64,000 bases of DNA, taken from positions 146,849 through 210,848 of the forward strand of contig CAJTRG010000002.1 in NCBI GenBank assembly GCA_910578585.1, read 5' to 3'. Made by a program: the position numbers and the translations under genes. The notes beneath the pieces are model-generated. The model ran no database searches. It was not told the origin of the DNA and saw only the letters and a program-made list of their open reading frames with translations. Of this stretch, positions 53,963-61,944 are shown piece after piece (positions within the stretch are counted from its first letter, which is position 1; each line of letters begins with the position of its first letter). The DNA is from an uncultured Mailhella sp. Its GTDB lineage: Bacteria; Desulfobacterota; Desulfovibrionia; Desulfovibrionales; Desulfovibrionaceae.

Positions 53963-55105
53963 TTATTTTTGTTCAAGTATATGGGAATATACCTGTATTG
54001 TTTTTTGATAAAAATCTTCCAATGTCCAGCCATAGAAAGACTTTTCCAAACTTTTCGCGTAAAACTTATCTAATGTTGAATCAAGAGCCTTTTTGCGAAA
54101 ATCTTCATCTAAAACTTTAATAAACATACGCGCCATTTGCTCAATATTGCCTGGCTCAAATAAATATTCCTTATCTAAAATATCGGGCATAACACCCACA
54201 TGAGAACCAATAATCGGCGTATGGCAGGCCAAGAGTTCAAAGGCGACACGGGCAATGGTTTCAGATCCCAGAGAAGCAATAACGCCCATATCAAGTTTAT
54301 TCATAAAACTATTGATATCCTCAATATAGGAATACAAATGGATATGCTCCAAAGAGATGCCCTTTTCACAGCAAAAATTTTCTAAACTTTTAGAAGTAAA
54401 ATCACATGGTCTTCCGGCAATCAGCAAATGTAATCTTTTCTTTGCCTGTTCAGATTGCCGGACTGCCTGATGAAAAGCTGAAACTGTTTCATAAAAGCCT
54501 TTTACAGGATCTAAACGCCCGATAATACCAAGCAAAACATCATCTTCAGAAAATCCGTGTGCTTTTCTAATTTCAGCTTTATTTTCCTTATTAGGATAAA
54601 ATTTACTCGTATCAACACCGCCCAAAATAGTAAAAACTTTCTCTTTGGGCACAGACATATTTTGAATAAAATGCTCTGCCATGGCAGAATTACTGCTGAT
54701 GATAGCATCTGCAACGTGATTGTGAAAATACTTATTCAAAGCTGTAGCTTTTGGCTTACGCTGATCCCCACGGGTACGCACAAGTTTATAGTCAAATATT
54801 TTCTTCAAAAACGCAAAAAGATAAAACGCTTCCCCGCGGTGGCAATTGACAATATCAGGTTTAAATTCTTTGCAAAGTTTGATAACTGATTGATAAGATT
54901 TGAAAATATCTTGAGGCAAGTGAGAATTTAAAGGCAGTGCAACATAATCTATATTGAATTTCTCTAACCATTGAATACCAAAGCTGTCAGGAACAGTGAC
55001 AAGCAGGCTTTTATGCCCATGCTCATTCAAAATCTTTGTTAAATACATTGCATACCAAAAGGTTGCATTATACCATTTACAATTTATTACCTGTATAGTT
55101 CGCAT
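53963..55105 (-). CDS. Glycosyltransferase, GT4-like
   Basis: A 380-residue GT-B glycosyltransferase. N-terminal lobe with MRTIQVINCKWYNATFWYAM, and the C-terminal sugar-nucleotide lobe with GIIGRLDPVKGFYETVSAFH and a Glu region FELLACHTPIIGSHVGVMPD. Likely acts in lipopolysaccharide or surface polysaccharide synthesis, but no sugar can be named. First gene of the long minus-strand run; 107 bases of promoter space upstream. Confidence 0.82.
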   Translation of the reverse strand: MRTIQVINCKWYNATFWYAMYLTKILNEHGHKSLLVTVPDSFGIQWLEKFNIDYVALPLNSHLPQDIFKSYQSVIKLCKEFKPDIVNCHRGEAFYLFAFLKKIFDYKLVRTRGDQRKPKATALNKYFHNHVADAIISSNSAMAEHFIQNMSVPKEKVFTILGGVDTSKFYPNKENKAEIRKAHGFSEDDVLLGIIGRLDPVKGFYETVSAFHQAVRQSEQAKKRLHLLIAGRPCDFTSKSLENFCCEKGISLEHIHLYSYIEDINSFMNKLDMGVIASLGSETIARVAFELLACHTPIIGSHVGVMPDILDKEYLFEPGNIEQMARMFIKVLDEDFRKKALDSTLDKFYAKSLEKSFYGWTLEDFYQKTIQVYSHILEQK

Positions 55106-55212
55106 TGTACATCACTTATTGGGAATAAGGAAAAAATACGCTATATTGCAAAAAAAAGCAATGATATTTTACTTGCCTCAATTCCTGTGCAAAAAGCTTC
55201 TTCAAACAGCAG

Positions 55213-56442
55213 TTATTCAAAAAGTAATTGGGCAAAGGTTTGAGCATCCCCAAGGGTATAGGATATTTTTGCGCCTTCATTGGGCTGATGATAATTGGGA
55301 ATTGCACTGGACCACACTGCCACATCAATGCCCAGCTTACGAATAGCACAGCCAACAGTTGCTCCGCCAACGCCGCCGGTTTTGCAAACTGTTCCGTATG
55401 TTGTTTGAATAGCCTTTTTCAGCTTTTGCACAACTTCTGCATCTTCACTGGTGGTTGGTGAACTTTCTTCTGAATTATCAATGCTTATTGTAATGGAAAC
55501 ACCGTGCTTTTCTTCAATTTTTCTGGCGAGTTCTTCAATTTTTGCAATAAGTTCTTTAAAACTATATTCAGGCAGGACTCTGCAATCTAAATAAAAAATT
55601 TCTTTGCCGGAAATCGTGTTCACATTGGGCACATTTTCTCTATGGCGGGTTGGAACAATTGTTGTTCTGTCTGGTGTAAACAGCGCGTCACGTTTTGTAA
55701 ATGAGTTTTCCACATCTTTAATTTGCAGTACCATGTCGCTCATGGCAACAAAAGCATTGATCCCTTCATCTGGAGTTGAACCGTGGCACTGCTTGCCATT
55801 CACTTCAACCTTGAGCCATAAAACGCCCTTTTCGCCGATTTCAATAAGATCGCCTTCGGCAGTGCCAAAATCAGGAATAAGCACTAAATCATTCTTTTTG
55901 ATAAGATTGGGATTTGTTTTCAAAACATGGTCTATCCCATAGACATTGCGTGTTTCTTCATCGGCAACCAATAAAAGCGCCAAAGTCAAATCCGGCGTAT
56001 AGGAATTTTTCACAAGCTCGTGTAAAATCAAGAGCCCGGTCACAATTGCCTGTTGATTATCTTCAACCCCGCGGCCGCGGATAATATCAGGATTTTCTTT
56101 GTCAAGAACGGCTTCAAAAGGAGGAGTATGCCATAAACTTTCATTGCCGGCAGGCACAACGTCCATATGTCCGATTATCCATACTGTTTTATCAGATTTC
56201 CCTTTATGTCGAATAACCATATTCGGGCGTATTTTGCTGGGAACCCGTTCATCCACTGCATCATAATGTTCAATATCCGTCACACCCCAGGAACGCACCA
56301 GTTCTTCAATCCATTTTGCTTTATGATATTCACCAATTCCGCCTTCATTTGGGCCAAAGGCAGGAAACTTTGTCAGCGATTGCTGTAAATAAATAACTTC
56401 ATCACGGGCATGAGATAATGCAGTTATGAGAGAATTTTTCAT
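55213..56442 (-). CDS. M20-family metallo-hydrolase
   Basis: A 409-residue M20 hydrolase with a two-zinc site: IIGHMDVVPAGN, IIRGRGVEDNQQAIVTGLLI, VADEETRNV and LIPDFGTAEGD, and the final His in SSAIPNYHQPNEG. The dimerisation lid follows the KGVLWLKVEVNGKQCHGSTP strand. It likely cleaves a small peptide or acyl-amino acid; DapE- and carboxypeptidase-like proteins are both possible. It stands alone with 100 bases to the next gene. Confidence 0.88.
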   Translation of the reverse strand: MKNSLITALSHARDEVIYLQQSLTKFPAFGPNEGGIGEYHKAKWIEELVRSWGVTDIEHYDAVDERVPSKIRPNMVIRHKGKSDKTVWIIGHMDVVPAGNESLWHTPPFEAVLDKENPDIIRGRGVEDNQQAIVTGLLILHELVKNSYTPDLTLALLLVADEETRNVYGIDHVLKTNPNLIKKNDLVLIPDFGTAEGDLIEIGEKGVLWLKVEVNGKQCHGSTPDEGINAFVAMSDMVLQIKDVENSFTKRDALFTPDRTTIVPTRHRENVPNVNTISGKEIFYLDCRVLPEYSFKELIAKIEELARKIEEKHGVSITISIDNSEESSPTTSEDAEVVQKLKKAIQTTYGTVCKTGGVGGATVGCAIRKLGIDVAVWSSAIPNYHQPNEGAKISYTLGDAQTFAQLLFE

Positions 56443-56518
56443 AATAATTCCTTATAAAACAAGACAATGCAGTATAACTACAAATAATAATTTACGCAAA
56501 GAATAGAAGGCAAAAAAA

Positions 56519-56537
56519 AAGCCCTCAAAAAGGGCTT
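56519..56537 (-). terminator. Terminator of the PxxKW gene
   Basis: AAGCCCT and AGGGCTT around CAAAA; on the minus strand the stem runs into a long T tract. Confidence 0.85.
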
Positions 56538-56557
56538 GTAAAAAAATGTATGGTCTA

Positions 56558-56833
56558 TTAACGACCTTTTGCAGCACGTTTAGAAGCTTTAAGTGGGTTA
56601 ACTTTAGCTTTTGCAGCAACTTCTACTTTTATGTGTGTAGCAAAGTTGCATCTTCCAAGAGTCCACTTCTTAGCAGGAACAGCATAACTGCTGCAGAATT
56701 CTTGACCTTCAAAGGTGCGAACGCGGTCACAGCCATTGCATTGTTCAGTAATTGGTTGTAAAACTACACCGTTTAATTCTACACCATTATCAGTTTTTAC
56801 AGCACCTTCTAAGTTTTTATTAGGTGTACTCAT
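56558..56833 (-). CDS. PxxKW family cysteine-rich protein
   Basis: A 91-residue protein. The start at 56833 is clear: GGAGGT lies seven bases before it, and upstream residues in the open frame look random. CNGCDRVRTFEGQEFCSSYA and VPAKKWTLGRCNFATHI give the defining PxxKW motif and four Cys positions for a metal site. Function unknown; the family is mostly known from delta-proteobacteria, which supports the lineage call. It ends in a basic tail and a strong terminator. Confidence 0.88.
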   Translation of the reverse strand: MSTPNKNLEGAVKTDNGVELNGVVLQPITEQCNGCDRVRTFEGQEFCSSYAVPAKKWTLGRCNFATHIKVEVAAKAKVNPLKASKRAAKGR

Positions 56834-57034
56834 TATGACCTCCAAGTCCTTATTGCATAAATCTATACTATTAAATTTTGTTGCGATTTCCTTAATACAA
56901 CATAGTCTTTTCACTTGCTTTTGAAATAAAGTCAAGCATTTTTTTGGAAAAATCAAAATTTTCTTCGAGAAAGAAAAACTTGACTTATAAAAAATCATTA
57001 CTACTATATTAAAAATACCCATAAGGATATACCT

Positions 57035-57604
57035 ATGTCTACCTTTAGAACCAATAAAAATTTAATCCGTAACTGGTTTCAGCATAATACAACGATTACC
57101 GAAGAAAATTACTTGCCGCCGGAACTCATGAATGTGCCGGAAATGGAAGTAATCAATGCCCTTTTTGCCTGTTTGCCGCAGGAAAAAAGTATTTCTGATA
57201 AAGCGAGCCTTGCCATTGGCATCAGCATTGCCAATCTTTTTGAAAAAGATAAAGAACAGGCGCAAATCTGCATGCGCCGCTTTATGTGGCATATGAATGA
57301 AGAATCCGGCAATATTGGCTGGGGAATCCCCATGGCTTTTGCCCAGTCTGTAGCGCACAGCGACCAGCTGACAAAAATTTACGGCAATGTGCTTCTTTCC
57401 TATATTCATGATAAAGAGGGAGACTGCAATTATTGTGACCATGCTCCCCTGCGTTTGACCTGTTATGAAGCTGTAGGTATTTTTGTCAAAGCAAAGCCGC
57501 AGTTCAAAGAAAAAGCCATTCAAATTCTTGAAAGCCAACATGATGAAGATGAAGTCTGCTTTGCCGCCAGTCAAAAACTCCTTCAAACTTTAAAACAATT
57601 ATAA
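57035..57604 (+). CDS. DVU0298-family HEAT-like protein
   Basis: A 189-residue helical protein. The stretch CMRRFMWHMNEESGNIGWGI and the following KIYGNVLLSYIHDKEGD match the DVU0298 family named after a Desulfovibrio protein, as recalled from memory. Such HEAT-like proteins usually mediate protein contacts; no enzyme motif is seen. It reads divergent from the PxxKW gene and is nine bases before speB, so they probably form an operon. Confidence 0.75.
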   Translation: MSTFRTNKNLIRNWFQHNTTITEENYLPPELMNVPEMEVINALFACLPQEKSISDKASLAIGISIANLFEKDKEQAQICMRRFMWHMNEESGNIGWGIPMAFAQSVAHSDQLTKIYGNVLLSYIHDKEGDCNYCDHAPLRLTCYEAVGIFVKAKPQFKEKAIQILESQHDEDEVCFAASQKLLQTLKQL

Positions 57605-57613
57605 GGAATAATC

Positions 57614-58468
57614 ATGCAAGAATACGAAAAACGTTTTTTAGGTTCAGAAGTTGAGGCAGAAAGAGCGGAAGACTGTTTTTATCATATTATTCCTGTCCCC
57701 TACGAAGCAAGCGTCAGCTATGGCGGCGGCACAGCTGACGGCCCTGACGCAATCCTTGAAGCTTCCGAGCAATTGGAACTATTTAACGGCCACAGCTGCC
57801 CCGGTGAGAAAGGGATTTTCACGCATTTTCCTGTTGACTGCAAACATGAAGCTGAAAAAGTTATGGAAAATATTTATAAGGCGACCAAAAGAGTTTTGGC
57901 GCTTGACAAATTCCCTGTACTGCTTGGCGGTGAACACAGTATTACGTATGGTTCACTCAAAGCCCTCAAGGAAAAATACGGAATCTTTGGCGTAGTGCAG
58001 TTTGACGCGCACGCGGATTTACGCAATGAATATTCAGGCACAAAATGGAGCCATGCCAGCGTTATGCGCCGCGCTGTTGATGATTTGGGTCTGCCTCTTA
58101 TACAGCTTGGAAACAGGGCTTACTGTCTGGAAGAATATGAAGCCAGAAAAAAACATCACGTCACAAGCTGGGACGCTGAATATCTTTGCCAAAACCCTAT
58201 TCCTGAAAATCTTATTCCTGAAAACTTCCCAGATAAAATTTTTATCACCTTCGATGTGGACGGCCTGGATCCTTCCATTATCCCCGATACAGGCACTCCC
58301 GTTGCCGGCGGCCTTGGCTGGTATCAAGCACTCAATCTGGCGAAAAAAGCAGTAGAACACCGCAAACTCATTGGCTTTGATGTGGTCGAACTTGCCCCCC
58401 GCAAAGACTGTATTGTATCTGACTTTGCTGCTGCCCAGCTCACCTACGCCCTCATGGATTTAGTGTAA
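57614..58468 (+). CDS. speB: Agmatinase / ureohydrolase SpeB-like
   Basis: A 284-residue ureohydrolase. The binuclear manganese motifs are complete: LGGEHSITYGS, VQFDAHADLRNEYSGTKWSH and ITFDVDGLDPSIIPDTGTPV. Cleaves agmatine to putrescine and urea in the polyamine route, though related guanidino substrates are possible. No speA or speE is adjacent. It follows the DVU0298-family gene. Confidence 0.9.
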   Translation: MQEYEKRFLGSEVEAERAEDCFYHIIPVPYEASVSYGGGTADGPDAILEASEQLELFNGHSCPGEKGIFTHFPVDCKHEAEKVMENIYKATKRVLALDKFPVLLGGEHSITYGSLKALKEKYGIFGVVQFDAHADLRNEYSGTKWSHASVMRRAVDDLGLPLIQLGNRAYCLEEYEARKKHHVTSWDAEYLCQNPIPENLIPENFPDKIFITFDVDGLDPSIIPDTGTPVAGGLGWYQALNLAKKAVEHRKLIGFDVVELAPRKDCIVSDFAAAQLTYALMDLV

Positions 58469-58519
58469 TTAATAATATGATAACTGATAATTAAAAATAT
58501 TGATTTATACTTATGTCTA

Positions 58520-58540
58520 GGGTGTGTTTCCAAATTTTCC
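58520..58540 (+). repeat. Left terminal inverted repeat of the IS
   Basis: GGGTGTGTTTCCAAATT at 58520-58536 is the exact reverse complement of 59233-59249. The flanking TA (58518-58519) recurs at 59250-59251 as a target duplication. Confidence 0.85.
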
Positions 58541-58575
58541 TTTTTATTGTTTTTTAGTTATGATATAAAGCAGTT

Positions 58576-59234
58576 ATGAAAACGATAAAAATAACAGACG
58601 AACAATGAAAATTGTTTTCTTTGTATCTGACAAGAAACAATAAAAGTAAGGCAGGCAGACCTCAGAGGATTATAAACTCTTTGCCAGATGGGCTAAATCA
58701 GGAGCATTAGAAAAGCTGCTGGAAACCTTTAAAGAAAGCGCCGACAATGAATGGCTGTCATTAGACAGCAGTATCAAGGTTCATAAGCACGGTTCAGCCC
58801 CGCAAGGCGGACAAAAAAAACAAAGTATAGGACGAAGCAAAGGGGGAATAACCGCCAAAATCCATGCGGTGACTGATGCTTTGGGAAATCCTTTGAAAAT
58901 TATTTTATCAGCCGGAAATGTCCATGATTCAAAGCTTGCCGAAGAATTGCTGTTTGGAATGGAAGCAAAAGCCGTCTTGGCGGATAAAGGTTACAATTCT
59001 AAAAAAATTGAAGCCCTCATAAAAGAAATAAACAGTGAAGTTGTCATTCCGCCTAAGAAGAATGCAATAAATCCAAGAGATTATGATAAACATTTATATA
59101 AAGAACGCCATGCAATAGAATGTTTCTTTCAAAAAATAAAAGAAAGCCGTAGGGTTGCAACAAGATATGATAAATTGCAAATAATGTATAAAAACTTTGT
59201 CCTTATTGCGTGTTGCTTAGTTTGGTTAAGGTAA
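58576..59234 (+). pseudogene. IS5-family transposase, nonsense and internal deletion
   Basis: The first frame starts MKTIKITDEQ and stops at TGA where family members have Trp. It then continues as KLFSLYLTRN...KAGRPQRIIN and ends. A second frame resumes as YKLFARWAKSGALEKLLE and runs to TAA at 59232. The usual 30 or so residues between GRPR and the RWxxxG region are absent. The DDE residues remain: WLSLDSS, VLADKGYNS and AIECFFQKIKESRR. So it cannot make active transposase. Confidence 0.8.
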
Positions 59235-59249
59235 TTTGGAAACACACCC
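59228..59249 (-). repeat. Right terminal inverted repeat of the IS
   Basis: Reverse complement of the left end (17 exact bases, 59233-59249), followed by the TA duplicate. Confidence 0.85.
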
Positions 59250-59744
59250 TAATAATTCCAAGAAAATTGCTTTGCAAAAGCTTATTGATGCAAACCAGTT
59301 TTTCAAAGAAGAACCTGAATGGAATTCCTTTTTCAAACGCTATCTGCTCGATATTCTTTTCAAAGAAATTATGAAAAAAAGTTATACAAATTTAAACATA
59401 TTACTTGCATTACACCGTATTGCCGGAATTTCAGCACCAGAATTTCTGGAACTTGTCCAAAGATCAGAATATATTCTGCCCATTGACCTGCAGGGCTTTA
59501 CATTTTCTGAACTGGAGCGCAAATGTTTATGGTATGATGAATTGTATCTGCATAGTTTCTTAAAAGATACAATCCAAAAAAATATTACAGACATTATCCC
59601 CATGATAAAACAAAAAAATGCAATTTCTGAAGATGCATGGACAATTTTATCCGATAAATTTAAAGCCTTTGTAAATAATTCCTAACAAAGTATAACTACA
59701 TTTAGGACTATGCTTTTCCCCAAACAAGCATAAATGAAGAAATA

Positions 59745-59781
59745 AAAACTTGCCCAATAAAATTTCTATCGGGCAAGTTTT
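59745..59781. terminator. Bidirectional terminator between the split gene and the GGDEF gene
   Basis: AAAACTTGCCC and GGGCAAGTTTT form an 11-base stem with a 15-base loop, then TATTTT. Confidence 0.8.
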
Positions 59782-59809
59782 TATTTTAATATCAATATAT
59801 TATCGATAA

Positions 59810-61723
59810 TTATCTTCTGCTCTTTCGAGCTTTCTTATCCTGATACATACGTTCATCAGCAATACGAATGAGTGCATGGAAATCCGTGCCTTCTTCCGGA
59901 TAAATAACATAACCCATGGAAAACTGCAGGGTATGAGAACGTGTTTTTTCCTGCATAAAAGTTTTTCCGCGCACGTCTGCAATTTCAAGAATCGTACGTT
60001 CCAGCTCTTCCCTGCTGCTAAAGCCATGCAGAAAAAGTGCATACTCATCACCGCCCAGTCTGGAAGCTATGCCATGATCTTTTGTCACATTTTTGAGTGC
60101 ATCACCAATAGCTTTCAAGTAGCGGTCACCCATGTAATGCCCATAGGTATCATTAATGGTTTTGAGCCCGTCAGCATCAAGCATAATCATCGCGCCAAAA
60201 CCTAACTCATCTGGATTTTCAAAAAGATAATACAAATATTCATAAAAGCCGCGGCGATTATACAAAGAAGTCAACATATCCAGCTGACTTTGTTTCTTGA
60301 TTTGATTAGCTTCTTCCAAAAATTCAGTAATATCAACAATATAATACGCAACACTTTGTTCATCCACAACCTTTTCAAATTGCAGATACTTATCAGTTTT
60401 TGAAATATATTTATAAATTTTATCAGACTGGCTCACCAAATTCTTTTCAATTTCATTGATTTTTCCTTCAATGAGTACATCGAGCTTTTCAAGAGATAAA
60501 ATTTCATATTCTTCAATACCAAAAATTTCCAATAACTTATGGTTAAAAAATGTTTGCTTGTAAAACGTATTTTTCTCAAAAAAACCCACAGGAATTTCAC
60601 TTTTATTCAAAAGATGCATAAAATGCTTTTGCTTCAAGCGAATAGTGTTCAGCATTTGATTGATATAAGACAATAACTCCTCAAATTCCGTGATACCTGT
60701 TTCCACAGTAATATCATCAAGGGTGCCCTGCTCAATCTTCTGCAGCTCATCAAGAATTTTCGCCAGATTATTGCTGAGCTTACGCTGAATATACCAGCGC
60801 AATACCATGATAATGGCCACAGCTCCGCATAAAACAAAAGAAATAACCATGCCAGAAGAGTGCAGCAGATTCCGCAAAAATTCGACAGAATCATACATGC
60901 GCACCAGGACAACATCCTGATATTCCTGCGTATACACGCAATATTGCTTTCCATTGTAATCACGGTGCAAAGTTCCGGAAACTTCCTCACTGTAAGGAAG
61001 CTCTTTCTTATCAAACCACTTTGTACCAACTGCATTTTTGGCTGTAGAAGCTATAATCTCATAGGTATTTTTATCAAGAATATGAAAATAGCCATGCACA
61101 TCAAAAGGCATGCCGTCGACAACTTTACCCAAACTTTTCTCTGCCATGATTTGCAGCAAACGGCGAGGCTCCATGCCTATCTGCACAATACAGCTGCCGT
61201 CATCAAGCCACACAGCAGCATATTGCATCTCCTTGCTTTCAGCCGTATTGGGGGTAATATCCTGACAAAGTTTCAAGGAACGATCATAGAGCATAGGTGC
61301 AAAAAATTTCATCTGCTCGCCAGAATCAAAAGTATAACCAAAATACTGAGGATGTGTTCCTGAAATAATCTTGCCTTTGGAATTAAAGAAATGGATTTCA
61401 TCCACATTCATTTTTTCAGCCAATTCTTTGCTGCTTGAAACATCCAAAAAACTTTTTCCAATCTTTTTCATATGATACGCAATGGTATCAGCAGCACGAA
61501 TACAACTGTTCTTAAACTCTTCCTCCCCAATAATCAGTTCTTCGTTATTGGCATTAATGAGCTGCTTCAGCTGACCAAACATTTCTACAGTATTGTTCTG
61601 CTGCCCCTGATGCTGTATGTAGCGCTGAATATAAAAATTCACCGGCAAAATCCACACCAAAAACAGCAAAATCATCAAGGAAACCAAGTTTGGCAAGACA
61701 GTTTTGAGACTTCTGTTTCTCAT
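59810..61723 (-). CDS. Membrane diguanylate cyclase (sensor-PAS-GGDEF)
   Basis: A 637-residue protein; the ATG at 61723 is chosen for GAGGATAAC upstream and MRNRSLKTVLPNLVSLMILL as the first membrane segment. A periplasmic sensor of about 260 residues follows, then TM2 (MVISFVLCGAVAIIMVLRW), a HAMP-like linker, a PAS segment (VGFFEKNTFYKQTFFNHKLL), and a GGDEF domain starting DMLTSLYNRRGF. The signature reads GGDEY, still an active-type variant. The RxxD inhibitory site is absent. It should make cyclic di-GMP in response to an outside signal. Stands alone with a terminator after it. Confidence 0.88.
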   Translation of the reverse strand: MRNRSLKTVLPNLVSLMILLFLVWILPVNFYIQRYIQHQGQQNNTVEMFGQLKQLINANNEELIIGEEEFKNSCIRAADTIAYHMKKIGKSFLDVSSSKELAEKMNVDEIHFFNSKGKIISGTHPQYFGYTFDSGEQMKFFAPMLYDRSLKLCQDITPNTAESKEMQYAAVWLDDGSCIVQIGMEPRRLLQIMAEKSLGKVVDGMPFDVHGYFHILDKNTYEIIASTAKNAVGTKWFDKKELPYSEEVSGTLHRDYNGKQYCVYTQEYQDVVLVRMYDSVEFLRNLLHSSGMVISFVLCGAVAIIMVLRWYIQRKLSNNLAKILDELQKIEQGTLDDITVETGITEFEELLSYINQMLNTIRLKQKHFMHLLNKSEIPVGFFEKNTFYKQTFFNHKLLEIFGIEEYEILSLEKLDVLIEGKINEIEKNLVSQSDKIYKYISKTDKYLQFEKVVDEQSVAYYIVDITEFLEEANQIKKQSQLDMLTSLYNRRGFYEYLYYLFENPDELGFGAMIMLDADGLKTINDTYGHYMGDRYLKAIGDALKNVTKDHGIASRLGGDEYALFLHGFSSREELERTILEIADVRGKTFMQEKTRSHTLQFSMGYVIYPEEGTDFHALIRIADERMYQDKKARKSRR

Positions 61724-61944
61724 GTTATCCTCAAATTCCGCAAAAACTTGAAATATTTTTATCAATCTAAAAAATAAAGTCAATAAAAATAGTAAAATAA
61801 AATAATTATAATATGTTTAGATACAAAAACATAAAATTAGACAGCTGATTGTCAATAAAGAAATTACAATAAATTATTCAATAAAAACATGTAAGCCTGC
61901 ATAAAATACAATCCAAAAAAAATGATAAATTCATAATTATAAAA

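Larger units (their letters stand above)
58520..59249 (+). mobile_element. Defective IS5-like insertion sequence, 730 bases
   Basis: Bounded by 17-base perfect inverted repeats and a 2-base TA duplication. Holds one broken DDE transposase gene reading plus. Ends, TA target and transposase type fit the IS5 group (IS427-like), from recall. It sits inside a small gene between speB and the GGDEF gene. Confidence 0.85.
58513..59685 (+). pseudogene. Gene split by an IS element at codon 3
   Basis: Removing 58520-59249 and one copy of the flanking TA joins ATGTC-TA to ATAATTCC and gives the open frame MSNNSKKIALQKLIDANQFF, which runs to 59685 in the frame still seen after the IS. The original product was about 145 residues, helical and acidic, no family recognised (PEWNSFFKRYLLDILFKEIM; LLALHRIAGISAPEF). 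The current frame after the IS opens only with a TTG inside the right terminal repeat. No strong SD lies before 58513. Confidence 0.7.

Noticed and set aside
52918..55213. FMN riboswitch ahead of the rib genes
   Set aside because: Gaps in this part of the run are 10-15 bases, and the only longer one (55106-55212) shows no RFN-like conserved stems.
59236..59685. TTG at 59236 as the true start of the gene after the IS
   Set aside because: The TTG is inside the IS terminal repeat and has no SD. Removal of the IS restores an ATG-started frame, which explains the gene better.
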